Shown here: one piece after another, positions 5,542 through 15,700 of the stretch
Position numbering within the stretch: position 1 is the stretch's first letter
How the letters are laid out: each line of letters begins with the position of its first letter
IMG/VR virus record: IMGVR_UViG_3300010354_019506
Span: 1 to 40,992 of that record
Direction: 5' to 3' (one strand)
DNA length: 40,992 nt
Source of the DNA: a virus
The notes under the pieces: model-generated
What the model was told of the DNA's origin: nothing
Database searches by the model: none
What the model saw: only the letters and a program-made list of their open reading frames with translations
Position numbers and translations under genes: made by a program

Positions 5542-8500
5542 ATGTCAACAATTCTTAGAATAAAACGATCAGAAACAGCCGGTAATCCATCTGTCTTGGC
5601 CGCCGGTGAACTTGCATATTCTGCTTTCAATGGGTCCGGCGGCGACCGTTTGTATATTGGTATGGGTGCAGAAACACTAGGAGATGCCGCTAATCATTTT
5701 GTAATCGGTGGAAAATATTTTACCGATATGATGGACCATACCGTAGGAACATTGACTGCAAGTTCGGCTCTTTTAGTTGATTCTAATAAAAAAATTGATG
5801 ACTTTTATGTTGATGATATTCAATTAAATGGTAGTACTATAAGTACTACCGCAGTAGACACCGATTTAACTATCAGCCCAAACGGAACAGGTAAAGTTCA
5901 TATTACTAAAAATGTAGAAGTCGACGGGGATCTTAAAGTCGATGGCGGGGATATTACTTTAACAGATGCAGCTACAAATATTGCTATTAGAGATAATGAG
6001 GCTAGTGCATTAACAATTAAAGAAGGAACAAATAATTATATCACGTTAAACACCTCTAACGGTACCGAAAATATCACACTAGGACAATATTCGGTTATTA
6101 CTAAAGATGATAGCGATAATAATGCTGTAAGTTATGTACTTCAAGTTGAGCATACCACATCGGGAACACCAGCTGCTGGAATCGGAACTGGTATACGTTT
6201 TGTAACTGAAACTGCTGGTGGTAATAACGAAATTGGCGGGACAGTAGAATTTGTAACTACAGATGTTACCAACTCTAGTGAGGATTTTGATTTTGTTGTT
6301 AAGGCAATGATAGGCGGTGCTGCGGCAGCACAAATTATTAAAGGCAATGATACTACACTACAAATTGGTGCTAGTGGTGCTAATGCAGTATTAACTACAT
6401 TAGGAGCCTCAGATCTAACATTAAGTACTAATAACGGAACCAATAGTGGCACAATAAAAATAAATGACGGAACCAATGGTGATATTGAGCTAACACCAAA
6501 TGGTACTGGTGATGTTGTATTATCTGCCGATACAGTTAAAGTAGGAGATAGTAATGCTGATGCTACTATAACTACAGATGGCACTGGCGATTTGATTCTA
6601 AATACTAACTCCGGAACAAACAGTGGAACAATTAGAATTTACGACGGAGTTGACGGTGATATAGTCTTAACTCCCAATGGTACCGGTGATGTGTCTTTAT
6701 CAGCCGATACAGTAAAAATTGGTGATAATAATGCCAATGCTACACTAACCACAAATGGTACCGGCGATCTAATACTTAACACCAACAACGGAACAAACAG
6801 TGGTACCATTAGAATTTATGATGGTGTTAATGCCGATATAGAAATCGAACCCAACGGTACCGGAGACATATTTTTAAATGCTGATATTGTTCGAGTCGGA
6901 GACGGAAACCTTGATGCTGAAATTACTTCAAACGGTTTAGGCGATCTAGTATTAACCACAAATAATGGATTACTAAGTGGCAATATTAGAATTCATCAAG
7001 GAGCCGACGAAAACATCGAAATTACCACCAATGGTACAGGAAATGTTTTAATAAATGCAGATACACTCCGTGTTGGTGATCAGAACGCCGATTCTACCAT
7101 AACAACTTATGGTACCGGTGACTTAATACTTAATACTAACGAAGGTACTAATAGCGGTTCTATTAGAGTTTATGATGGATCAAACGCCGATATTGAAATA
7201 GCTCCAAACGGAACCGGTAATATATTACTAAGTGCAGATACTGTTCGAATTGGTGATCAAAACGCCGATGCTACTCTAACTACATACGGAACCGGTGACT
7301 TAATATTAAGTACCAATGAAGGCACCAATAGTGGAACAATTACCATTTATGACGGAACCAATGGTAACATCGAATTAGTACCGAATGGAACAGGAAAGAT
7401 AGAATTTTATAATGCTTATACTTTTCCATCCGCTGACGGAACCAATGGATATGTATTAACCACTAACGGAGCAGGAGCAATTAGTTGGGCAGCAAGTAGC
7501 TCTACTTTGTCAATTTCAGACGATGTAACACCGACTGCCGGCACTGATACTATTAACTTATTAACCGAAGTACTTACATTTGCTGCCGGCGAAGGCATCA
7601 ATACCGCAGTAACCGCTAATACTGTAACAATTTCGGCCGAATTAGCCACTGCCGGGGCTAACGTTGGAGCTTCGAATATTGGTAGTGCAGCATTTGATAG
7701 TGCAACTTTTGACGTTACATCTGGTTTCGTTACTGTTAAAACTAGTGGTATCAGTAACACACAATTAGCTAACAGCTCAATTACTGTTGGTACCACTTCG
7801 ATATCATTGGGTTCGAGTTCAACCACTATTGGAGGGTTAACCCAAGTAGATATCAACAACATTAGAATAACCGGAAATGAAATTAGCTCTACTAATTCCA
7901 ATGGTAATATTAGTTTAAATCCTAATGGAACCGGCAGTATCGATGTAAATAGTGCCAAAATTATTAATGTAGCCGATCCTTCGGATCCAACGGATGCTGC
8001 TAATAAAAAATATGTCGATGCTGCACGTAGTGGATTAGATGTAAAACAATCGGTAAAAGTAGCTACTACTGCTTCATTATCTGCAGACTATGATAATGGA
8101 ACCAGCGGATATTTGGCCACATTAACTAATAACTCTACACAGGCTGTGTTAGAAGTTGACGGTGTTACTCTAGCTAACGGAAATCGAATATTAGTTAAAA
8201 ATCAAGGTACCGCAGCACATAACGGAATATATGAGGTCACAGATGCCGGATCCATATCTACCAATTGGGTGCTAACAAGGGCGTCAGATGCCGATAATTC
8301 TCCTGGAATAGCCGGTGCTGAAGTTACTTCAGGTATGTTCTGTTTTGTAGAACAAGGAAGTACCAACGGTGACTCAGGATTCGTGCTTACTACCAATGAT
8401 ACTATTACTTTAGGAGTTACTGGATTAAACTTTACAGTGTTTGCTACTTCAGGAACTTTAGTAGCCGGCGAAGGTTTAAGTAAAGACGGAGATACTCTTA

Positions 8501-8919
8501 AAGTTAATGTTGCAGCCACCGGCGGAATAGAAATCAGTAGTGATAGTTTACAATTAAAAGCCACTGTAGCCGGCGATGGTCTTACACTAACCAATGGAGT
8601 TTTAGATGTGGCTGGAACCACAGACCGTATTTCGGTTACTGCTAATGCTATAGATATTGCTACTACCTATGCTGGACAATCCTCGATCACTACTTTAGGT
8701 ACCATCAGTACTGGTATATGGCAAGGAACCACTGTAGCAGCAGCCTATGGGGGAACTGGGCAAAATACCTATGCCATTGGCGATTTGATTTATGCTTCTG
8801 CTTCTACTACATTAAGTAAACGCACAATAGGCTCAGACGGACAAGTATTACAAGTAGCTCTAGTTGGAGCTGATTTGTTACCGGTTTGGGCACATTTAGA
8901 TGGCGGGACATACAGTTAA
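5542..8919 (+). CDS. large repeat-containing tail fibre protein
   Basis: 1125 residues. The N-terminus (TILRIKRSETAGNPSVLAAGELAYS...RLYIGMG) is the attachment-type domain common to fibre proteins of marine T4-like phages. Residues 285 to about 630 hold six tandem copies of a 59-residue unit (TT.GTGDLILNTN.GTNSGTI then IYDG, PNGTG and SADTV..GD). These are likely beta-solenoid or triple beta-helix rungs. After an Ala/Thr-rich stretch, residues about 810-970 contain a tail-fibre domain with DAANKKYVDAA and GNRILVKNQGTAAHNGIYEV, known from many phage fibres. The C-terminus has the fibre motif AYGGTGQNTYAIGDLIYASA. The whole is very rich in Thr, Ser, Asn and Gly. It is expressed from its own late promoter with a good ribosome binding site and closed by a strong terminator. 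It lacks collagen triplets. Confidence 0.85.
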   Translation: MSTILRIKRSETAGNPSVLAAGELAYSAFNGSGGDRLYIGMGAETLGDAANHFVIGGKYFTDMMDHTVGTLTASSALLVDSNKKIDDFYVDDIQLNGSTISTTAVDTDLTISPNGTGKVHITKNVEVDGDLKVDGGDITLTDAATNIAIRDNEASALTIKEGTNNYITLNTSNGTENITLGQYSVITKDDSDNNAVSYVLQVEHTTSGTPAAGIGTGIRFVTETAGGNNEIGGTVEFVTTDVTNSSEDFDFVVKAMIGGAAAAQIIKGNDTTLQIGASGANAVLTTLGASDLTLSTNNGTNSGTIKINDGTNGDIELTPNGTGDVVLSADTVKVGDSNADATITTDGTGDLILNTNSGTNSGTIRIYDGVDGDIVLTPNGTGDVSLSADTVKIGDNNANATLTTNGTGDLILNTNNGTNSGTIRIYDGVNADIEIEPNGTGDIFLNADIVRVGDGNLDAEITSNGLGDLVLTTNNGLLSGNIRIHQGADENIEITTNGTGNVLINADTLRVGDQNADSTITTYGTGDLILNTNEGTNSGSIRVYDGSNADIEIAPNGTGNILLSADTVRIGDQNADATLTTYGTGDLILSTNEGTNSGTITIYDGTNGNIELVPNGTGKIEFYNAYTFPSADGTNGYVLTTNGAGAISWAASSSTLSISDDVTPTAGTDTINLLTEVLTFAAGEGINTAVTANTVTISAELATAGANVGASNIGSAAFDSATFDVTSGFVTVKTSGISNTQLANSSITVGTTSISLGSSSTTIGGLTQVDINNIRITGNEISSTNSNGNISLNPNGTGSIDVNSAKIINVADPSDPTDAANKKYVDAARSGLDVKQSVKVATTASLSADYDNGTSGYLATLTNNSTQAVLEVDGVTLANGNRILVKNQGTAAHNGIYEVTDAGSISTNWVLTRASDADNSPGIAGAEVTSGMFCFVEQGSTNGDSGFVLTTNDTITLGVTGLNFTVFATSGTLVAGEGLSKDGDTLKVNVAATGGIEISSDSLQLKATVAGDGLTLTNGVLDVAGTTDRISVTANAIDIATTYAGQSSITTLGTISTGIWQGTTVAAAYGGTGQNTYAIGDLIYASASTTLSKRTIGSDGQVLQVALVGADLLPVWAHLDGGTYS
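6394..7430 (+). repeat. six tandem 177-bp coding repeats in the fibre gene
   Basis: Six in-frame copies of a 59-residue unit, each with GTGDL/I, NTN.GTNSG, IYDG or similar, PNGTGD and ADTV.VGD. The fourth copy is the most diverged (GLLSGNIRIHQGADEN) and the last is truncated after PNGTGKIEF. The DNA copies differ at many synonymous sites, so the array is old or kept divergent. Confidence 0.85.
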
Positions 8920-8934
8920 GATTATTTTTTAATT

Positions 8935-8963
8935 AAAAAAGCGGCTTCGGCCGCTTTTTTTTT
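8935..8963 (+). terminator. rho-independent terminator, probably bidirectional
   Basis: Perfect GC stem gcggc (8941-8945) and gccgc (8950-8954) around a stabilising TTCG loop, followed by nine T and preceded by six A, so the A and T tracts extend the stem. It lies just after the 1125-residue fibre gene and before the late promoter of the next one. Confidence 0.95.
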
Positions 8964-8987
8964 GATTATCCTCTTCGTTCGGTATTT

Positions 8988-8995
8988 CATAAATA
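8988..8995 (+). promoter_or_regulatory. T4-type late promoter (CATAAATA)
   Basis: CATAAATA lies between the terminator and the collagen-like fibre gene that starts at 9047. Short arms TTCAT and ATGAA (8986-9001) flank the core. The leader of about 45 bases lacks an obvious Shine-Dalgarno. Confidence 0.7.
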
Positions 8996-9046
8996 TATGA
9001 ACCTTTCGAGTTTAGTATTCCCTTGAATTTACTAGAAACCTAAAAA

Positions 9047-12000
9047 ATGGCAAATTTAATTAGACATAAAAGAAGTGCAGTACAAGGATTAGTCCCGTCA
9101 ACATCAGATCTCCAATTAGGTGAAATAGCAATAAACACCTATGATGGAAAATTGTTTATTAAACAGGACAACGGAACTCAATCAATTGTTGCAATCGGCA
9201 CTCAAGGTATTCAAGGAACACAAGGTTTACAAGGCAGACAAGGAATTCAAGGAACGATCGGGCCTTCATCGAGTTTATTTTATTATGTTGCCAAAACAAC
9301 AGCAACTTCGGGCTATCCCGGAGATGGATATATTTTATGGGATAATGCCACTCAAACTAGTGCCGGAAATATAATAATTAGTCATCTTACCGAAGACATA
9401 ACGGACATAGATCGTATTCTTGCCACAATGGTTGTTACTGAACAATTTATTTTGCAAGACCGTAATGTAAGTTCAAATTATCAAGTTTGGCAAATTTCGA
9501 ATACTCCAACTAATACTAATCCCGGAACTGCAACTAGTTATTGGACTTTTCCTGTTACCTTAGTTGATTCCGGCGGCACCGGTACAACTGGATTTAGCGA
9601 CGGGCATGAATTATTTTTTGCAGTTATTCGAGGGTCAACTGGTGCTCAAGGTATTCAAGGAACACAAGGTTTACAAGGTCCACAGGGCATTCAAGGTATT
9701 CAAGGAACACAAGGTCTTCGTGGAAATGACGGTACTTCTGTAACTATTCAGGGTAGTGTATATGAACCTGGCGATTTGCCAGGTTATCCAAATTCCTATA
9801 CTGGATCTATCGGAGATGGTTACATAACCGAAATTGACGGTCATTTATGGGTTTGGGGAGGATCCAGTTGGTCCGATGCAGGTTCAATTAAAGGACCGCA
9901 AGGTATACAAGGATCTCAGGGTACACAGGGAACCACCGGTGCTCAAGGTATACAAGGATTGAGGGGTAATCAAGGATTACAAGGCACACAGGGGTTACAG
10001 GGAAGACAGGGAATTCAAGGTACTACAGGCGAAAAGGGTGAAACTGGAGAATTCGGTGGTGCTAGCTTTGATTTCACATACTTGACTGCAACGACAAATT
10101 CTGATCCTGGGGCAGGAAATCTTAAATTAAATCCCGGGACATTCTCATCGGCATCGAGTTTATACATAGACGAACTCGACGGAGATTCGAATAATATTAG
10201 TAGTTTCATGCAAACTATTAATGATAGTAATTCGGATATTAAAGGTTATATTAAAATATCTTTATTAAGTGATCCAAACGATTTCGTTTTTTATTCGATC
10301 ACAAACGTAATAACCAATAATACCGGATGGTTTACGGTCCCGATATCATATCTATCCGATAATGCGACCTCTTGGTCAAATTCCAGTGCTGTTGTTATTA
10401 CTTTTGCTGTTAGCGGTAATAGAGGAGATTCCGGCCCACAAGGGGTACAAGGAAATCAAGGTATACAAGGTTATACCGGGGACCTAGGCCCGCAAGGCAT
10501 ACAAGGTACACAGGGTATTATTGGTCAACAAGGTGTACAAGGTGCTGTTGGCGAACAGGGATTACAGGGAACACAAGGTATACAGGGACCACGTGGATCT
10601 CAAGGTGTACAGGGACGACAAGGAATTCAAGGTACTACCGGCGAACAGGGATTACAAGGAACACAGGGATTACAAGGTATACAGGGATTAACTGGACAAG
10701 GTATACAGGGTACTCAGGGTATACAGGGAGAAACCGGTATTCAAGGTATTCAAGGTACACAAGGTACGCAAGGAATACAAGGAACACAAGGTCTTCAAGG
10801 TATCACTGGTGCTCAAGGTATACAAGGAACACAGGGCACACAAGGAACACAGGGAATTCAAGGTATCACTGGTGATCAAGGCATACAAGGAACCACCGGT
10901 ACTCAGGGTATACAAGGGACACAGGGTGTACAAGGCACCACTGGTGCTCAAGGTATACAAGGAACACAGGGTATACAAGGGTCACAGGGGACACAAGGTA
11001 TACAAGGTACCGACGGAGGCATGCTAACACCGGGTACCTATGTAATGCGAGCCGTAAAAGACGGTTCTGCTCAAACAATAAGTTATGATACTGATACTGT
11101 TGTTACATTCATAGACGATTTTGATCCGCAAGGGTGGTTCACATCTAATCAGTTTAAGCCAACAGTTGCTGGTTACTACAGTATATACGCTCAGGTCTGG
11201 TGGGATGCAGGTGCAGTTACAAACAATCAAACAAACATTCAGTTTAGAAAAAATGGTTCGACACAACTTGCAATTGACCAAGCTCAAATAGTAACTGGAT
11301 CAGGTTATGGACAATCGATAGATACAATAGCTTACCTCAATGGTACAACTGATTATGTCGAAGTTACTGCATATACCGGTAACACAACATCGCAGAATAT
11401 TAATGGCAGTGCAAACGGAACATTCTTTACAGCCGCACTATACGCCTATGGTCAAGATGGTGCTCAGGGAACACAAGGTATACAAGGAACACAAGGTACC
11501 ATTGGTGCACAGGGTATACAAGGTACCATTGGTGCTCAAGGGATACAGGGAATACAGGGGACAGATGGTGCTCAGGGTATTCAAGGAACACAAGGAACCA
11601 CCGGTGCCCAGGGTATTCAAGGAACACAAGGAACCACCGGTGCACAGGGCATACAGGGAACGCAGGGAACACAAGGAACCACCGGTGCACAGGGTATACA
11701 AGGAACACAAGGAACCACCGGTGCACAGGGTATACAAGGAACACAAGGAACCACCGGTGCACAGGGTATTCAAGGAACACAAGGAATCACCGGTGCACAG
11801 GGTATACAAGGAACACAAGGAACCACTGGTGCCCAGGGTATTCAAGGAACACAAGGAACCACTGGTGCACAGGGCATACAGGGGACGCAGGGAACACAAG
11901 GAACCACCGGTGCACAGGGTATACAAGGAACACAAGGTATTCAAGGCACTCAAGGCACTCAAGGCACTACTGGACAACAGGGTATTCAAGGAACCACCGG

Positions 12001-12793
12001 TGCTCAAGGTATTCAAGGTACCACTGGACAACAAGGTATACAGGGAACACAGGGTATAACTGGACAACAGGGTATAACTGGACAACAGGGTATTCAAGGA
12101 ACCACCGGTGCTCAAGGTATACAAGGTATCACTGGTGCTCAAGGTATACAAGGTACCACTGGTGCTCAGGGTATACAGGGGACACAGGGTATAACTGGAC
12201 AACAGGGAAGACAGGGAATTCAAGGTACTACTGGTGCTCAGGGCATACAGGGAACACAGGGAATTCAAGGTACCACTGGTGCTCAAGGTATACAAGGCAC
12301 CCAGGGAATAACTGGACCTTCTACCGATATTTTTGCAGTAGACGATTCATCTACCACTTTACTGTATCCAGTAATGGTAGCTACTCAAGGTATTAATTCA
12401 ACTGCTAAAGTTTCTATAACTAAATTCAAATTTAATGCCAACACTGGTGCATTAAGAGCAAATGCTATTTCAACGGCACAACAAAGTATTACAGTTAGTG
12501 GAGCAACAACTAATTTAGATTTTGGGTCGTATGACCATTTTTATATAACAATGACCCAAAATACATCTTTTACAGTTTCTAATGTTGCCGATAAAATTGG
12601 TAGTTCTGGCAACATTGTTATTAAACAAAATAGTACTGGCGGATGGTCATTTACAAAAGCTACCGAAATGAAAACTCCGCTAGGCGGAGCTTCGATTGTA
12701 CAAGTTACAACTGCAAATAGTCTTTCGGTGTTAGCTTACTATGTTGTTGATGCAAGCACAATACTAGTAAATTACATCGGAAACTTTGCATGA
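9047..12793 (+). CDS. collagen-C1q-collagen tail fibre protein
   Basis: 1248 residues. N-terminal attachment domain ([16 protein letters not shown]...[16 protein letters not shown], 1-50). Collagen-like Gly-X-Y tracts, mainly [12 protein letters not shown] and GTTGAQ, occupy parts of 53-335, then about 460-658 and 805-1088. Inserted modules include a [11 protein letters not shown] motif near 270-282. Residues 659-804 read as a C1q/TNF-like jelly roll: [14 protein letters not shown], then [21 protein letters not shown] and a closing FFTAALY. Residues 1090-1248 are a beta-sandwich tip ([22 protein letters not shown]...[10 protein letters not shown]) shared with other marine phage fibres. Proline is almost absent from the triplets; Gln and Thr replace it. 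The ATG is preceded by a late promoter. The last codons overlap the next gene (ATGA). Likely a trimeric adhesive fibre. Confidence 0.85.
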   Translation: MANLIRHKRSAVQGLVPSTSDLQLGEIAINTYDGKLFIKQDNGTQSIVAIGTQGIQGTQGLQGRQGIQGTIGPSSSLFYYVAKTTATSGYPGDGYILWDNATQTSAGNIIISHLTEDITDIDRILATMVVTEQFILQDRNVSSNYQVWQISNTPTNTNPGTATSYWTFPVTLVDSGGTGTTGFSDGHELFFAVIRGSTGAQGIQGTQGLQGPQGIQGIQGTQGLRGNDGTSVTIQGSVYEPGDLPGYPNSYTGSIGDGYITEIDGHLWVWGGSSWSDAGSIKGPQGIQGSQGTQGTTGAQGIQGLRGNQGLQGTQGLQGRQGIQGTTGEKGETGEFGGASFDFTYLTATTNSDPGAGNLKLNPGTFSSASSLYIDELDGDSNNISSFMQTINDSNSDIKGYIKISLLSDPNDFVFYSITNVITNNTGWFTVPISYLSDNATSWSNSSAVVITFAVSGNRGDSGPQGVQGNQGIQGYTGDLGPQGIQGTQGIIGQQGVQGAVGEQGLQGTQGIQGPRGSQGVQGRQGIQGTTGEQGLQGTQGLQGIQGLTGQGIQGTQGIQGETGIQGIQGTQGTQGIQGTQGLQGITGAQGIQGTQGTQGTQGIQGITGDQGIQGTTGTQGIQGTQGVQGTTGAQGIQGTQGIQGSQGTQGIQGTDGGMLTPGTYVMRAVKDGSAQTISYDTDTVVTFIDDFDPQGWFTSNQFKPTVAGYYSIYAQVWWDAGAVTNNQTNIQFRKNGSTQLAIDQAQIVTGSGYGQSIDTIAYLNGTTDYVEVTAYTGNTTSQNINGSANGTFFTAALYAYGQDGAQGTQGIQGTQGTIGAQGIQGTIGAQGIQGIQGTDGAQGIQGTQGTTGAQGIQGTQGTTGAQGIQGTQGTQGTTGAQGIQGTQGTTGAQGIQGTQGTTGAQGIQGTQGITGAQGIQGTQGTTGAQGIQGTQGTTGAQGIQGTQGTQGTTGAQGIQGTQGIQGTQGTQGTTGQQGIQGTTGAQGIQGTTGQQGIQGTQGITGQQGITGQQGIQGTTGAQGIQGITGAQGIQGTTGAQGIQGTQGITGQQGRQGIQGTTGAQGIQGTQGIQGTTGAQGIQGTQGITGPSTDIFAVDDSSTTLLYPVMVATQGINSTAKVSITKFKFNANTGALRANAISTAQQSITVSGATTNLDFGSYDHFYITMTQNTSFTVSNVADKIGSSGNIVIKQNSTGGWSFTKATEMKTPLGGASIVQVTTANSLSVLAYYVVDASTILVNYIGNFA
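9200..12315 (+). repeat. collagen-type 9-bp and higher-order repeats
   Basis: Blocks of near-identical 9-base and 18-base units (ggaacacaaggtatacaa and variants) encode GTQGIQ. The densest part, about 11460-12310, has a higher-order unit of about 36 bases encoding [12 protein letters not shown], repeated many times with few changes. The tracts are broken by globular inserts. Confidence 0.85.
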
Positions 12794-15700
12794 CTGGTGT
12801 ATTTGGTTTTTTACCGATTTATGAATGGCAGACCAGTGTCGGTACTACCTATTCTACTTCAACTACTTGGAACACTACTAATACTACAACATTCTCTACT
12901 CAACAAAGTACTACATTAACTACCAATCAAAATACTACAACATCTTGGTCAACTAGTCAAAGCACTACAACATCTTGGTCGACTAGTCAAAGCACTACAA
13001 CATCTTGGTCGACTAGTCAAAGCACTACTTTTAGCACTAATACAACGTGGTCAACAAGTGCTAGCACAACTACGTCATGGAACACATCATTTAGTACAAC
13101 TACAACGTGGTCCACTAGTCGAAGTACTACATTCAGCACTACTACTAGTTGGAGCACTAGTCAAAGTACTTCAACAACGTGGACCACCAATTGGAATACT
13201 ACTTTTAGTACTACTACAACCTGGTCTACTAATTTTAGTACTTCGTTTAGCACCAATATTGTAACTGCATTTAATACTACATTTAGTACTACCACGACGT
13301 GGAATACCAGTCAAAGTACCTCTACAACGTGGACTACTAATTGGAATACTACCTTTAGTACTACCACGACTTGGTCAACTAGTTTCAGCACTAATCGAAG
13401 TACCACTTTTAGTACTAGTTTTAATACTACTTTTAGTACCACTACAACTTGGAGTACCAGTCAGACTACTACTACCACTTGGACTACCAATTGGAATACT
13501 ACTTTTAGTACTACAACCACTTGGAGTACTAGCCAGACTACTTCCACCACTTGGACTACTAATTGGAATACTACCTTTAGTACTACCACGACTTGGTCGA
13601 CTAGTTTCAGTACTAATCGAAGTACCACTTTCAGTACTAGTTTTAATACTACTTTTAGTACTACTACAACTTGGAGTACCAGTCAGACTACTACTACCAC
13701 TTGGACCACAAACTGGAATACTACTTTTAGTACTACCACGACTTGGTCAACTACTTTCGCTACCAGTATTAATACTACTTTTAGCACCAATTTTAATACT
13801 ACTTTTAGTACTACAACCACTTGGAGCACTAGTCAGAATACTACCACGTCGTGGACGACTAATTGGAATACTACTTTTAGTACTACCACAACCTGGAGTA
13901 CCAGTCAGACTACTACCACCACTTGGACCACAAACTGGAATACTACTTTTAGTACCACTACAACTTGGAGTACCAGTCAGACTACTACTACCACTTGGAC
14001 TACTAATTGGAATACTACCTTTAGTACTACCACGACTTGGTCGACTAGTTTCAGCACTAATCGAAGTACCACTTTCAGTACTAGTTTTAATACTACTTTT
14101 AGTACTACTACAACCTGGAGTACCAGTCAGAATACTACCACATCGTGGACTACCAATTGGAATACTACTTTTAGTACTACAACCACTTGGAGCACTAGTC
14201 AGAATACTACTACCACTTGGACCACAAGTTGGAATACTACTTTTAGTACTACTACAACGTGGGTTACTACTTTTAGTACTACTACAACTTGGACTACTAA
14301 TTTTAGTACCAGTATTAACACTACAACTTCTTGGACTACAAGTTTTAGCACTAATTTTAGTACCGCATTTAACACAACATTTAGTACTAGTTTTAATACT
14401 ACAACATCATTCAATACAACATTTAGTACTACAACAAGTTGGAGTACCAGTTTTAGTACTAATCGGTCAACTTCGTTTAATACAACATTTAGCACATCAT
14501 TCAACACCACAACGACGTGGACTACTAGTTTTAATACTACAACATCTTGGACGACTAGTTTTAGTACCAATGTGAATACTACAACTAGTTGGAATACTAC
14601 TTTTAGTACCACTACGACCTGGACTACAAGTTTTACGACTTCTACAACTTGGACAACCTCTTGGACCACTACATGGAATAATTACATTGATCCTGCTAAT
14701 TATTTTAATCCAAGTAATTACGTAGTAGCCAATGCTTCTCGAAGCACTACATTTAGTACTTCTATTAACACCACCACGTCGTGGAATACAACTTTTAGTA
14801 CTACTACGGTCTGGACTACAAGTTTTACGACTTCTACAACTTGGACCACAAGTTGGAATACTACATTTACTACCGCAACTGCATTTAATACAACATTTAG
14901 CACTGCTACAAATTTAACAACTACTTGGACAACTTCTTTAAACACAAATTGGACTACCAATTGGAGTACTACATTTAGTACCACCACAACTTGGAGTACT
15001 AGTCAAAATACTACTACCTCCTGGACCACGAACTGGACTACCTCTTGGAATACAAATTGGACCACGAACTGGACTACAACTTTTACTACTGCAACTACGT
15101 GGACTACAAGCTGGAATACTACTTTTAGTACTACAACAAGTTGGAATACTACATTTAGTACCACTACAACTTGGACAACTAGTTTTAGTACTAGTGTGAA
15201 TACTACAACTGTATTCAATACAACCTTTAGTACTACAACTACTTGGAATACTAGTTTTGGTACTAGTCGTAATACTACAACATCATTTAATACAACATTC
15301 AGTACCACCACAACTTGGAGTACCAGCTGGACAACTAGTTGGACTACAAACTGGACCACCAATTGGAACACAACATTCAGTACCACCACAACTTGGAGTA
15401 CCAGTTTTAGCACCAGTGTAAATACTACAACTGTATTCAATACAACCTTTAGTACTACAACAACTTGGACAACCAGTTTTAGTACTAGTTTTAATACTAC
15501 AACCGTATTCAATACAACATTTAGTACTACAACTACATGGAATACCAGTTTTAGTACTAGTCGCACCACTACAACCGCATTCAACACAACATTTAGTACC
15601 ACAACTAACTGGACAACTAATTGGACAACTAACTGGACAACTAATTGGACCACAAGTTGGAATACTACATTCAGTACCACTACAACTTGGAGCACTAGTT

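Noticed and set aside
6141-6584. Minus-strand frames opposite the 1125-residue fibre
   Set aside because: Antisense of Thr/Gly/Asn-rich codons; no ribosome binding site, no family-like product.
11340-12059. Plus-strand frame with repeated HKEPPVHR-like residues
   Set aside because: Shifted frame inside the collagen-C1q fibre gene, lacking any start signal; the Gly-X-Y frame is the real one.
11438-12295. Long minus-strand frame encoding repeated [11 protein letters not shown]-like residues
   Set aside because: Antisense of collagen triplets; composition is a by-product of the repeat.
11460-12310. Tandem short repeats that could look like a CRISPR array
   Set aside because: Repeats are contiguous, in frame, with no unique spacers, and encode collagen triplets.
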